Source: Perkinsus chesapeaki (lineage: Eukaryota; Perkinsozoa; Perkinsida; Perkinsidae). Taken from it: a DNA stretch of 32,204 nt. Positions within the stretch are counted from its first letter, which is position 1; every line of letters starts with the position of its first letter. The translations under genes and the position numbers were made by a program. The stretch covers positions 1-32,204 of the forward strand of contig JAAPAO010000407.1 of the NCBI GenBank assembly GCA_013115145.1, in the 5' to 3' direction. Shown here one piece after another: positions 11,101-21,123 of the stretch. Under the pieces are notes generated by a model. It was not told the DNA's origin. It searched no databases and saw only the letters and a list, made by a program, of their open reading frames with translations.

Positions 11101-14100
11101 GGCCAATCGCGCAGATTGAGTTCGTGACCTGACCGGTAATATCGATCACGCGATCGATTGAGATGCTACTCACTCGCATGGTCATACACAGCATCAATCA
11201 AGTCCGCGGACCTCTCTGTGTCTCCGGCATCGGTTGAATTACAAATTTTTGACAATAAACCTGAAAGCTTATCACGGATGATTACAGTCAGAAATATCAC
11301 ACCTGTGAGTTGTATTGCATCTAAAACGTTCAGACGCGGAATTCTAGACCCTTCAGCGGCCCAGTCAAGTACTAGTAACGAGAGCCTTTCGGTTAGGGCT
11401 CCCCGAGCAACTTCGGCGAAGAGGACTGTCGTGGACAGGAACGCCTTGTGATGAAAATGAGCGATGAAAAGGCGGAGCGAAGCACTGACTCTTTCTGATA
11501 ACTTCTCTGTGGTCGCCAGTCTACACCATTGATCTTCACACAGCGCAACTAGCTCACGGTAGCCTCCACGGGATGGTCTAGTGATTAATCTGATAGAAAA
11601 AAGATAAAAACATTCAACATAGGTAAACCAGAGCACAGAATCCCGAATCGACCAAAGCTTGTGTTTTCAGCACGAATAGGCGTGCTTTAGTCCAGAGAAG
11701 GCAAGCAGTATTTGGTGATGTTTGGCATTCGAGCGGCTTACTTCTCATCCTGTCGCACTAAAGCAGATAAGATTTGATGAATTTGAATACTTGTCGCCAC
11801 GTTAGATCGGAGAAGTTCTGTCACCTGTTGTCAAAGACATGCGCGCAGGTTCGAATCCCACACCTTACATCATTTAATAATTCTTCCATGATGACTAGCA
11901 TTGTACGAATCGCCGACATATGCGTTATTGCTGCAGTCGATAGTTTTAACTGATGGAAAAACCATAAAAATTTAGCGGCAAATTGCAAGAGCATTGAATT
12001 GAACCCTCAACCTTTTTCCTCATACACGATAACCGAAACTATTCAACCACATACACTGAGATGTTGAATAAATAGCGTGGAGTTCATTCCAAGAAGTGTT
12101 TCCAAGAGCACGGCTATCACCTCGGCAGATCAATCTCTTTAAGCCTTAATGGACGTCTATCGAAAGGTCGGCTATTAGGCATTGATTTGAATGGTTTTGG
12201 AGCACAGCATGACCAAACAGTGAGCTGACGTTTCGTTAAAACACTCTGGATGGGTTCATCAAGTCCTTTTTACGCACAAAGTTGAGTATGATTAAAAGAC
12301 TACAAAGCATAAGTGCTTACTTTCTGACTGGCGCTTCGCTCCGCTAAGATTTTTGCTCGTAATCCTTTGCCCAGTGTTTTCAATATCTGCGTATCTTTAT
12401 AACTTGTTATTGCCATGCAGTGTAACACCTGAACAAGTGCAAAGTGTTGCAATCTGACAAAGATTCTTTCAAGGTTACCTCGACAACCTCACTGCCGCGC
12501 CAGTCACCACCAACTATAACAGAACGAACACACTCTAATAAATACGGGAGCTCCGATGGCCGACCGCGCGCCACAGAAATCATAAGTCTTGTCCAATCCC
12601 GCGCTTGAGGGGCTCCACCAAGCGACAAGAACGCCGTCAAGATCCTTTCGCAGTTGTCACCATTGAGCGCGCCAATTTCCTCAAGGCTCTCATGAGTCTG
12701 TGCAAGCTGCGCAGCATTCATTGACGGTATCAAATCATGCAGGCGATTTAGCAAGGCTCCCCGGGTGGATTGACCGAAGGATGTCTTAGTAAGGGAACTG
12801 AGCGCTATCGGATAGGATGCATTATCAAGCTCTGGAACTCTTGAGTGTAAACAATCAACCAAGTTGTTTATAATGTTATCGTTGGAAGATACGCCAGCGC
12901 GCACTGTGAAGAAATTGAGCAGCATAGAGATATCCAATGGGCTCGCTGAATTTAAGAGTACTGAAGAGGTGCCGGAATTCAGATCTCGGTGGATTGTGTC
13001 CACGAGTTGGTTTGATAAGGCCGAGCCTGGCAAGTCGCCGACTGTTCGCAATATTGTACCTTACACAAATAAGGTATCTTAAAACCTACACAGTGCGGTG
13101 CTCTACTGGTTAATCCTAATCTTTTGTCTATGAGAAGTATAATTGTAAAATAGTAACTATGCCAATAAGTCACTGCTGAGCCTATCATCAGCCGCCGAAT
13201 GCTCACTGAATTAGAGGAATCTATTTCTCTGATTGAAACTAGAATGTTCGAAGATACGTGCTCCACTATTCATTGATGCAGCAGAGTTGTATCTTTGCTT
13301 GAAGCACGACCATAACAAATATAGCTCAGTAAGATCTACAATTGCTACTTACATGCAGTTCGCGTTGGAATATGACTCAGACTCGTTCGATTAAGACGAT
13401 CGAGAATCTGAGAAATGATGCTCATTTCTATCCAACCCTGAGTGAGTTGCCCTAGCCGTCTTCTATAAGCCAGTGGTTGAGACTTTGAGATCCCTGGGCG
13501 TAAACGAGGCGACAGTTGAGGAATGTATGGGGATAGTTGAACAGAAATGGACGGAGGAATACACAACGACTTTAAGGGAGAGGATATTTTCAGTTTCTTT
13601 GCTTTTAGAGGGAGGGTAACTCTTTGAAGTACATAGCAGTCAAGCGGAAAGAACCATTCAAGTCGGAGCTCACTTTATCCGTGTAAATGTTCACGGTTGT
13701 CTGCAATGCCGGATTCCGAATTCGAGATAGTTTTTGTAGAGTCTGTGACAGCTTCACCGCTTCTCTGGATGATTCCACCAATCTTGATAAAACCTGATTA
13801 TCAAACGAGCTCTTTTGCGATGAAGGAAACTGCCTAGAGAAGTTCACACCATTAGACTCCATCGCTGATATAGGCAACAGTGAAAGAATTCTGGAGCTTC
13901 GCCAAGGAATCTCATCGGGGATGTATCCACTACACAAGACCTCTACCATACTGAGCATGCATTGACATCATAGACTGGGAATCAATGTTATCAAAGAACC
14001 ACATCAAGGAGGAAAAAGGGTGTAAAAAGGACAGAGAGAATTCACATTTTACTAGGTCGCAGGGATTGAGCACTGAGCACCAGCAAGTGATGGGTAGCTA

Positions 14101-14590
14101 TTTTGGGACGGCGTATTCGGCAGTGAAACGGACGTTGACCAACCATCTCCACAGGAGGAACTCACCACTTCACACGCCTTTACTTCGCCTCGGCCAACGA
14201 GCTCATCAAACTAAAACAGGCACGCAGGTTCGATCCGCGGTCGAGGCGTTTTATCTTACTTCTTTGGAAAGTGCATGGTAGTTCTGCTTGGGCTTGAAGG
14301 TTCTAGGCAACTCCGCTCCGCCTGCAATCCCAAATTAGAAAGCCCCAAACTTAGCCCTTACTTATGGTTAATTTCGTTATTGCTTGTCTGGGAAGCCTTA
14401 CCGACATAGGAGAATTATTGATAAACAAGAAAGCGCTGCAGAAGCACGTGAGCTGTTGGAGAGGCTCATCAAATTCTTGAATGCCCGCGTGATGACTTAC
14501 TTCAATTTTATAAAGCGATAACTGCACTGATAGGCTCCAAGTAGTGAAATGCAGCTTGCTCATAAAACCTTGGTGTAATTTAAAGCACAA
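8186..14590 (-). CDS. RAP-domain alpha-helical protein, many exons (model partial)
   Basis: The 3' end is the clearest part. An exon ending at about 8505 gives TTQMVAIE, then a GTAAGC...GTGCAG intron, then ILSDREVLGQREDLVAW, and further on TRVVRRLSLLLNRGWKIVMI before the stop at 8186-8188. This is the RAP pattern (IE start, basic RRL-L segment, then GWKVV-I), found in eukaryotic organellar RNA-binding proteins and abundant in alveolates. Upstream exon-like frames on the same strand encode leucine-rich helical sequence: about 8760-9330, 9470-9890, 10033-10215, 11166-11580, 12420-13048, 13165-13266, 13345-13560, 13605-13945 and, less surely, 14390-14590. This suits the helical-repeat scaffold usual in RAP proteins. 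Role in mitochondrial or plastid-type RNA handling is inferred. The start codon and many joins are unresolved, and two adjacent genes cannot be excluded. One intron holds a Tc1-type element and another a tRNA gene on the opposite strand. Confidence 0.55.
9847..9930 (+). repeat. 84-bp repeat unit carrying tRNA-Ala, copy 2
   Basis: Identical to 6897-6980. The flanks on both sides are unrelated, which marks the duplicated unit as the tRNA gene plus only six bases on each side. Confidence 0.8.
9853..9924 (+). tRNA. tRNA-Ala(CGC), copy 2, antisense within the RAP gene
   Basis: All 72 bases are identical to 6903-6974, so the fold and CGC anticodon are the same, and the 3' TTTT run is kept. It lies on the plus strand, apparently inside an intron of the minus-strand RAP gene, just upstream of the exon around 9470-9840. 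It has all internal promoter elements and should be transcribable by Pol III. Confidence 0.88.
10269..10469 (+). repeat. Left terminal inverted repeat
   Basis: Starts AAACCCCCTTAC. The outer direct repeat is at 10281-10296 and the inner one at 10454-10469, where similarity to the other arm ends. Confidence 0.9.
10513..10719 (-). pseudogene. Transposase N-terminal fragment (Tc1/mariner HTH)
   Basis: The 68-codon frame begins MPKAKALSPRTKQL and continues QLPDGKRKYTHEEIGKSHG then VTRQCVSTIL. This is the N-terminal helix-turn-helix of a Tc1/mariner-like transposase, with the recognition helix in VTRQCVSTIL. Full transposases have about 340 residues and a DDE/DDD catalytic core. Here everything after the first helical domain is missing and the tail is unrelated. 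A fragment like this could still bind the four repeats in the arms and act as a repressor, but that is speculation. Confidence 0.82.
10753..10953 (-). repeat. Right terminal inverted repeat
   Basis: Reverse complement of the left arm, with the inner direct repeat at 10753-10768 and the outer one at 10926-10941. It ends GTAAGGGGGTTT. Confidence 0.9.
11141..11158. repeat. 18-bp palindrome ATCGATC-ACGC-GATCGAT
   Basis: Seven-base arms around a four-base spacer. It lies in noncoding sequence directly next to an exon of the RAP gene. First of five copies with the same arm and spacer lengths. Confidence 0.75.
11838..11868 (+). repeat. tRNA B-box fragment (antisense in RAP gene intron)
   Basis: GCAGGTTCGAATCCC matches a T-arm with B box, but the rest of a tRNA cannot be found. 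It is opposite in strand to the surrounding gene. Confidence 0.35.
14186..14248 (+). repeat. tRNA-like element with perfect acceptor-like stem
   Basis: CGCCTCG at 14186-14192 pairs perfectly with CGAGGCG at 14242-14248, and the B box AGGTTCGATCCG sits at the expected distance before the 3' arm. The span is 63 nt, too short for a standard tRNA, and I cannot draw normal D and anticodon arms. Either a degenerate tRNA-derived element or an aberrant small Pol III gene; a TTTT follows at 14249. Confidence 0.45.
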
Positions 14591-15286
14591 AAACATTTTC
14601 GGAGGAAACAAGGAACTAACGTGAAGGTTGCGCACAGCGAAGGATTCTGGAGTAAATATAATAGGTATGGGTAGACACACTGAGCGTCTATATACGGACA
14701 AACAGTACAATCAGTGATCGGTGAGGATCTGTAAATCGATCGATTGATCGATATGTGACTATTGAGACAGTCTCTTAACGTCGCTTAACAACAACTCTTC
14801 TTGCTGGATCGAATGCATCGCTTGGAACACCACGGGAATCTGAAAAGTGTGAGATGAGCCAACTGTCCCTCTATCACAGATGTATATTAAATGGTGGGAG
14901 GCTTGGACGAGGGACTGCTTGCCGAGCAGTGGAGACATATCAATGAAAATTTACCACGCCGAACCCACAGAGCGTAAATCCATGCTTACCGGCGAACCCA
15001 CGCGAAGGATATGCTTGTTTGGCGAGGTCGTTGGTACTTCGCGAGGTCCTCATCGTTGTGTGTCTTAAAATGACTGAGCTCATGAAACCAGAAGGCTCTG
15101 GGATAGGACCTGATGCATCAACTCAAGCATCATAAAGTCTTCTAGTGCGACTAAATCGCGGCAATGTGGATACTTTACAATATCTCAGAGAACTGCGGTA
15201 CAAACGCCTATACCCCCACTTTTCTGGGTACCGAATAAAGTCCGCAAAATTCGGAACAGCTAATGCGAAATTCTTCAAATTGATTT
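14591..15286. other. Intergenic between RAP gene and paralogue A
   Basis: No gene I can support. It contains an 18-bp palindrome at 14735-14752 and an A+T-rich stretch (15130-15286) on which an alternative last exon of paralogue A could lie. Confidence 0.4.
14735..14752. repeat. 18-bp palindrome ATCGATC-GATT-GATCGAT
   Basis: Same arms and spacer length as the copy at 11141. Here it is intergenic, upstream of the RAP gene. Confidence 0.75.
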
Positions 15287-18200
15287 CTACGCCCAAAATA
15301 CGAATTTTACAACCGAGTGCGAATTTCTGAGAGGGCTTGTGGAACATAGCATGGAAATAGACTCACTTTCACCAATGCTTTGTGGACTCGACTTCTCTTC
15401 AGTGTCATCGTCGCTACCGTGAATCTTTGCTTTAGCCGCGGCAACCACTTTAGCGACCTTATCAGCAGGCATATCAAAATGCATCTCGGGAGTGGATTGC
15501 CTAAAAAGCTAATCGATCGCATGATCGATATTATGAAGCGCATCCAACCTCTGCGTTCTGTGGTGGGACCCATTCCTGAAATGGTGACTCTTGTGGCTTC
15601 TCTGTGTATCCGTAGACAGCGTGACGACACCTAAGTCAACGTAAGTAAGGACAAAAATTTCCGCTTTCTGCGATCAGTTCTAGTTTGTCAATACTTTGAT
15701 GAATTGCCAGGAAGCTCAGCCAAGTTACGCAATATTAGATTCTCTTATTTTTTGATCCGCAGCAGGTAGGTCAGAAAAAGACTAACTTTCTCCGAGGGCA
15801 CATAACTTGACGATGCTGCTGTTGACAGATTCCATCGTAAATGTATGCATGTGGAGACCCAGGTATCGACAAGTGAAGGAAGATTAGCGCAACTCACCCC
15901 CAGATGGTTTAGCATCGAGAACCGCCCCTGCCGAAGTGAGGCCATCTCGGCAACATAATGCACGAATTAACAACGATGCAGCGACAAGTGCTACAACCTG
16001 AGGAAGAAGGGAATGGGAAGATTCTGGAGATTTGATAGATTTAGAAAAAACACTTTTCTGTTGACTTACTATAATAACAACAACATAAGCTACCCAAGTA
16101 AAGTCAGATGAAGGCGAAGGCTTCACTTCAATTGTACATTCGCCTTGGACCATGCAAACCCAAGCTGAAAAGGAAAGGAATGTGCAGGAGAGAAATTGGT
16201 GAAAATTCAATGAAAAAAGGCAGAAAATATAGACAGAGTTAAACATAAGCAGCAGTGACAAAATAAAGGAAGATACTCAACTTCAACCTTATTCCTGTCC
16301 AACACATGTGGACGCTCGTTATATAGGGCGAATGCAGAAAATTATGTTACGCAACTATAAGAAACAAACTGGAGGAATAAAGAACTTTCAGAACGGCAGG
16401 CTTTCTCTTTTGGCAATACAAACATAGTGGGCTATGTTCGATCGAGAGACGATATTTCTTGGCGAGTGACAAACTTACTTCCATCTCTTGAATTGCAGTC
16501 TTGTTGAACTTGTTGAAAGATACTTCCGTCCCAGTTAGTATTTGAATTACAATCTGCCGCTGACGGATACGTCCCATAAAGATACCACGCAACATTAGGA
16601 ACTCCACGAAGGACCATGAATGCCATCTTATCTGTTCCTTTGAGACTGAAAAATGATCATTGACGCATGCGTGCAGGAAGATATCTTCGGGTTGCGGTTG
16701 GCAAGTTGAAAACCATCCTTGGGTTAAGGAAAGGCAGACTTAACATGTTAAACATAATAAAGTACATAGCGGTATACCAGAATAAAAAAGACCAAGTACG
16801 ATTTTATAGTCAGAATTCGGCAAACTTCAAATTCGGATTTCGCCGCTTAGATAGGAGGAAATGTGACCATCTCTCCCATTCGATGAGGCTTAAACCAAAT
16901 TACTAAATTTACCGAGGAGTTTTTCTGCGAGCAAGAACGAATTTTCCAATCAAACAATTGAGAACCTTAGAATGATCCTTACTTGGTATTCCGACACTCC
17001 AACGGTGTCATTGACATTGACCAGACAAGCTTTCCTTCATCAAACTCTTTTATACAATAATCTTCATAGTAACCTTCATCTAAATAGGGGATCGGTTAGA
17101 TCGATGATCGAAAGATTCGTCATGTACACCTACCAGCTTGGGCTATTTTAGGATATCCCATAGTGTAATCCTGTGAATGGTCCATGTGAGACCAAACGTT
17201 ATTACCAATCATATCAGAACATGCACTACGGGAGAATTGTGCTATACGACTGAAGGGGGCTGCATCGGCTGAGAAATGATGAATATACAGCATTTTAAAA
17301 GGTTTGTCACCATGTCATTTGTAGGTAAGAGTTTTGCTATGTAATAATTCCAAACGAATCAAGTCAAAATTTCATTTGGTATTTGAATAACCTATAACTA
17401 ATGGAACGCGGCATTCATGAACACACACACAATTAGCAACCGTTTATAACGCCGGTCATGGAACAAGCGGTCTACACCGTTGAAGAGGCCAAGCCGGCAA
17501 TGCCATTAATCGCCCGGCTCGCCCCGTTGCTCCTGCTCGAGCAGCAATGTGGCTCTAAAGGTGTTGAGGTAATAGTAGTAGTATCTGGAGTAGTAGTAGA
17601 GGAGCAATAAGTGACTGGGTTATGGCGAATAACGGTAACATGAAGAATAAAACAGGCAGCAAGCCGAACTCTTACCGCTAACGCACCTTTGCTCGTAAAA
17701 GGGCACTGGCTCTGCTGGCAGCGTCCTGCCAACCGACCCATGATCAACGGAAATTCCATACATTGAACAGTTCAGTCTGAACTCACTGCATCGACCACTG
17801 ATTGGTCGAAAGGACCAACTCTGTTTGGCTGGTTTCCATATTGAACACTGTAGTAGACTGCTTGAGATAAGCAGGGAAGCGTATCAACATGGCACAGGCT
17901 CTCATGATTTCAGATGACTCTTAACTTCCATTGTTTCGTTCCCGCCGCGGCAATATTGCCTGTAGGGTGCCCTCCATATACGCAATCCCCTTTGGAGTCC
18001 AAATTTTGGAATGTGAAGCTTCGGGTGCAAATTTTGGGTCTGAAGGTTTATATTCCAGTGGAGTCAGGACGCCAGTGGAATAATTCTACTAATGTCTTGA
18101 TTCGACCCTCATTGCGAAGTCCACACTGAGCTACTACCGCTACTGCGCTTATAAAGGTCCTTCCACGAGATATCAGACCTGAAGCTTAAGGACTCTTAAT

Positions 18201-20335
18201 AACTCGTTGCCCAAGTTCAGAGCCTGTGAGATGGACTCCACAGCTTATGGCATGATCAGGGCCGCGGGATGCCATGTACAACTAGCTTATAATGCTTTAT
18301 TTTTCTACGAAAATTGAGCCCGAGCGTCGAAATAAATTCATGCCATGAACTTTTACAGACGAAAATACATCTCTACAAAACAACCACGTTCGCTCAAGCG
18401 CTCATCCACAATTTCCAGGCCGATGCTTCCGTGCCGGAAGTACTTACTTGTATAACTAAAACTGCAATCGAGAAGAGAGGACACTTCGCTCTCGTACGAA
18501 CCTGAAGACATATACTATATTCTAGTTCATTGGGGTATTTTAATCCTCAATATATTCGGCAAATGCCACACCTACATGAATCTAGATACATATAGAGTGT
18601 GCAACCTCAGTCCGGTAAACCACTTACATCTGAGTGTTTCGAACATCGAAACCTCGGTAACATTTCCTGGCGCGCTAGAATCGATCGGGAACCCCTCAAA
18701 GTCAACTATTGTAGTTGGACCAGGGTCGCTGCTGGTGAATGCTTCCGCTGAGGGGCTGACAAAAAAGAGATGAAAACATGTTCGAATTTTCTCTTTGTAG
18801 TCGGGAACAATCGGAGAATATCGGAATTCTTAATATTGAAAAAAAGAGAAACTTCGATTTTGTTTTCATATTTTGCAACGTAGATCGTATTTCTTAATTT
18901 AAGAACGACGCAAGTATATCGCTTTTGAACTGAGTTCATTCAAAGTAACTTTCTGTTCTGTTTGCCGCGCAAAGGAAGAGGTACGATATACTGAAGGGGG
19001 CAACAGCAATAGTTTTCTTACTTGTTCAATGGATAGTCGACACGCTTTAGCGCCGTAAGAGAACTTCTTGATTCCGAATTAAGTTGGACAACCAAGCCCC
19101 CTTGAGTAAGCATATCAAGATTGACTGGCGGATTCATGGGGCCTGTTAGGTCCCAAGGATCATAGTTACTCGGGTAGGCTGAAAAACGCCTCACTTCAAA
19201 TCGATCGATTGGAAGGCTTACCGAAAGGAACATCGACCAACATCAAATACTCGCTTTGTGAACAATATATCCCATGTGTTGTTGAGTGCTCCGGACTACT
19301 ATACCTGATTGTGCACTGAAAATCCTTAGCCAGTCGCAGTGCAAGGAATACCCACCACTGAGATCCCCTCTGCCACTGAACTGGCCCGTCCTTTGAGTCG
19401 TTGATGAAAAACTGCAGATCGGCATCACGGCCACTTTTGTCCATCGTTGGCAGGAATGCTAGCACCTCGTCGTCGCCATGATAACGTGTAAGAACCTATA
19501 GTGAAATAACATATGCAGGATTCGAACTTGCGCGGATTCCATGCGCCTGGCTTACACTGAGACCGGGCGGAGGGCTGCCTTCTCGGGCCACGACGGACTT
19601 CAATAATTTTGTGACGCCGATATGACACTCGCCGGGACTGACGAACTGGATCAAACCGTCCGAGTACCTGAATACATCGTGTGAAAAGCAAACTTGGTCA
19701 CTTTTTACTCGACGCTACTGGCAAACTTACTCGACGAGACCATCCGGTCGGCCGGCGTCTGTTCCACAATTATAAACAATTCTCCCTTCTGGATGGGAAG
19801 CATTCTGGATATAGTCAAAGTAGAGGCCAACATAGGATCTGTTACTGGTGCCGTAAATATAGGCATACCTGATACGTGATAGAATTGCTAACGAAGTTCA
19901 GCTACTAGAAGCGCTCCTCTTCGAATTGGCATCATTTATACGTAATTTAATGCATACCACTGATATAGCATATCTCCGTAAAAAATCGATCGGAATGTTT
20001 CGATATGCCAACACACCAGGTTGAGAACGAGCAACATTTCGTAGGCACACTTGTATGTGTTGCTGCAAAGTACGAGAAGACTCACAAGAAATTATCGCCT
20101 CCTGGGTTGATGATATTCCCCATGATTCTCAATAAACTCCCCGACTGCCACGCTTCCAGTGGTGTCTTAGGTATTGACGGTGCTTCTGTAGACGGAACTA
20201 AAACAATGACCAGGAATTGAACCCACGACCTCCAGATACATAGCCGAAAATCTTACCATTAGACGATATCGTCGCCTTTTCGGCCACTACAAATTTGGAC
20301 AAGAGCAATACAGCGAGCACGGTATGTAACAACAT
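15287..20335 (-). CDS. Paralogue A: type I membrane protein, 16 exons, unknown family
   Basis: Sixteen exons join in phase: 20257-20335, 20086-20197, 19731-19868, 19556-19667, 19356-19495, 19222-19304, 19022-19178, 18628-18755, 18448-18501, 17134-17268, 16983-17079, 16479-16645, 16070-16164, 15898-15997, 15787-15818 and 15287-15508. They total 1851 nt, or 616 residues plus stop. The protein starts with a signal peptide (MLLHTVLAVLLLSKFVVAE), then an ectodomain with scattered cysteines (IVYNCG, GIYCSQ, LDCSF, DYCIKEF, LECRN, ADCNS, QDCNS, CMVQGEC), then a membrane segment of about 20 residues from about 491 (WVAYVVVIIVVALVAASLL), and a polar tail with DKVAKVVAAAKAK. Paralogue B has the same exon order and phases. 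I recognise no domain; a receptor or surface protein is inferred from topology. The last exon could instead splice near 15385 to a further exon. Its intron 9 is about 1.1 kb longer than B's. Confidence 0.8.
15512..15529. repeat. 18-bp palindrome ATCGATC-GCAT-GATCGAT at a splice acceptor
   Basis: It lies in the last intron of paralogue A; on the coding strand it overlaps the acceptor, whose final TTAG begins with the last T of the palindrome's arm. Confidence 0.75.
17269..18447. other. Expanded intron 9 of paralogue A (about 1.1 kb insertion)
   Basis: The matching intron in paralogue B (23740-23786) is 47 nt, whereas here it is 1179 nt. The exons on either side are the same length in both genes (54 and 135 nt). 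The extra DNA is less A+T rich in part and contains a plus-strand frame from 17458 (MEQAVYTVEEAKPAMP) and one at 17914-18129. Neither resembles a known protein, and I found no inverted or direct terminal repeats. A nested gene or a decayed mobile element are both possible. Confidence 0.6.
19199..19210. repeat. 12-bp palindrome AATCGATCGATT
   Basis: A compressed version of the palindrome family, without spacer, in the 43-nt intron 6 of paralogue A. Confidence 0.55.
19513..19566 (-). repeat. tRNA-like fragment at the donor of paralogue A intron 4
   Basis: On the coding strand the sequence runs TCTCAGTGTAAGCC (D-arm-like), GCGCATGGAATCCGCGC (anticodon-arm-like), then AGTTCGAATCCTG (B box). The 5' splice site AGT|GTAAGC lies inside the D-arm-like part. 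The equivalent intron in paralogue B is 41 nt and has no tRNA-like sequence. Confidence 0.5.
20206..20275 (-). repeat. tRNA-like element spanning exon 1/intron 1 of paralogue A
   Basis: On the coding strand, GTCT-AATGGTA-AGAT forms a proper 4-bp D-arm and GTGGG-TTCAATT-CCTGG forms a T-arm with one mismatch. The acceptor stem does not pair and the anticodon stem is poor, so it is not a working tRNA. The 5' splice site ATG|GTAAGA is inside the D-loop-like sequence, so the element contributes both exon 1's last bases and the intron. Confidence 0.55.
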
Positions 20336-20810
20336 TTACACTCTGAAGCTCCTGCCACCCAAACCGCCTTATACAAAATAGTAACAACTAATTCACAGAA
20401 CAACTTGCCTTTATAAACTCAACCATAATTGCGAATCGCGTAGCGAAACCTCACTCGGTAGAGTGGTACACACTGAATAGGAACATTAGAAAGATACGAA
20501 GGTACGAAAATACATACATATATAGTAAATGATGGACGAAGAATAGACTTAGGAATCTTGCTCCACTTGCATTTCCTCAACGCTGACGAGATGAATGTGC
20601 TTCTTTATGGACCCTTCTGCTGTTGAAGCCGGGCGGCCAATCTTTCAATAGAAATTCGGAAGATTAAATCTTAGGTGTTCGTCTGACGACTACCCTATAA
20701 GAGGAATCTAAGGCGCCTCGAGGCAATCTTGACGGATCTGAAACAATTGAACAATTAAAAACGGAGTAGTTGCTACTATGAGAAATAATTTATTCCTTAT
20801 AGAGGACGCA
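20336..20810. other. Intergenic between paralogues
   Basis: Upstream region of paralogue A. I see no coding or RNA feature here. Confidence 0.4.
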
Positions 20811-20970
20811 ATGAGAATCATATACTTTCCGACAGTCCTCCTAATATTGCGTTATATTCCTTTGGTCGTAGCTGAGCACTGCAAGGCAGGTTTGAACTGT
20901 TAATTTCATCACTTAAAAAATGTCACAACTCACTATTCTAGCTGGACTCTATCAGATACACGCCAAATGA
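20811..20970 (+). CDS. Possible tiny secreted peptide, 2 exons
   Basis: The ATG at 20811 opens a strong signal-peptide-like stretch (MRIIYFPTVLLILRYIPLVV then AEHCKA). A GTTTGA...CTAG intron of 52 nt restores phase to AGLYQIHAK and TGA. The product would be about 35 residues. The signal sequence is the only positive evidence. It is the only candidate plus-strand gene between paralogues A and B, and the frame could be chance or the first part of a longer gene. Confidence 0.28.
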
Positions 20971-21123
20971 CATTTCTTCGAATTCATTCCATCATAACAG
21001 GCTCACCAGTGAAATGAACGGAAGTGTTTCTGCCACTATCGTCGTCACTGCTGTTACCGTTATTGCTACCGAGGCGCCATCCCGAGAATATATTCCAGTC
21101 ACTCCGAGAAGTCACGTTGGAGC

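Noticed and set aside
13985-14281. Plus-strand 98-codon frame as a gene
   Set aside because: Composition is unlike a protein, and its end overlaps the tRNA-like element at 14186-14248.
15123-15347. Minus-strand frame as the true last exon of paralogue A
   Set aside because: A GTGAGT donor and a CTCAG acceptor make the splice possible, but paralogue B has no equivalent and the tail is not conserved, so I kept the simple read-through stop at 15287.
20206-20275. A functional tRNA gene on the minus strand
   Set aside because: The D- and T-arms form, but the acceptor stem does not pair, the anticodon stem has mismatches, and the sequence overlaps a conserved exon-intron boundary.
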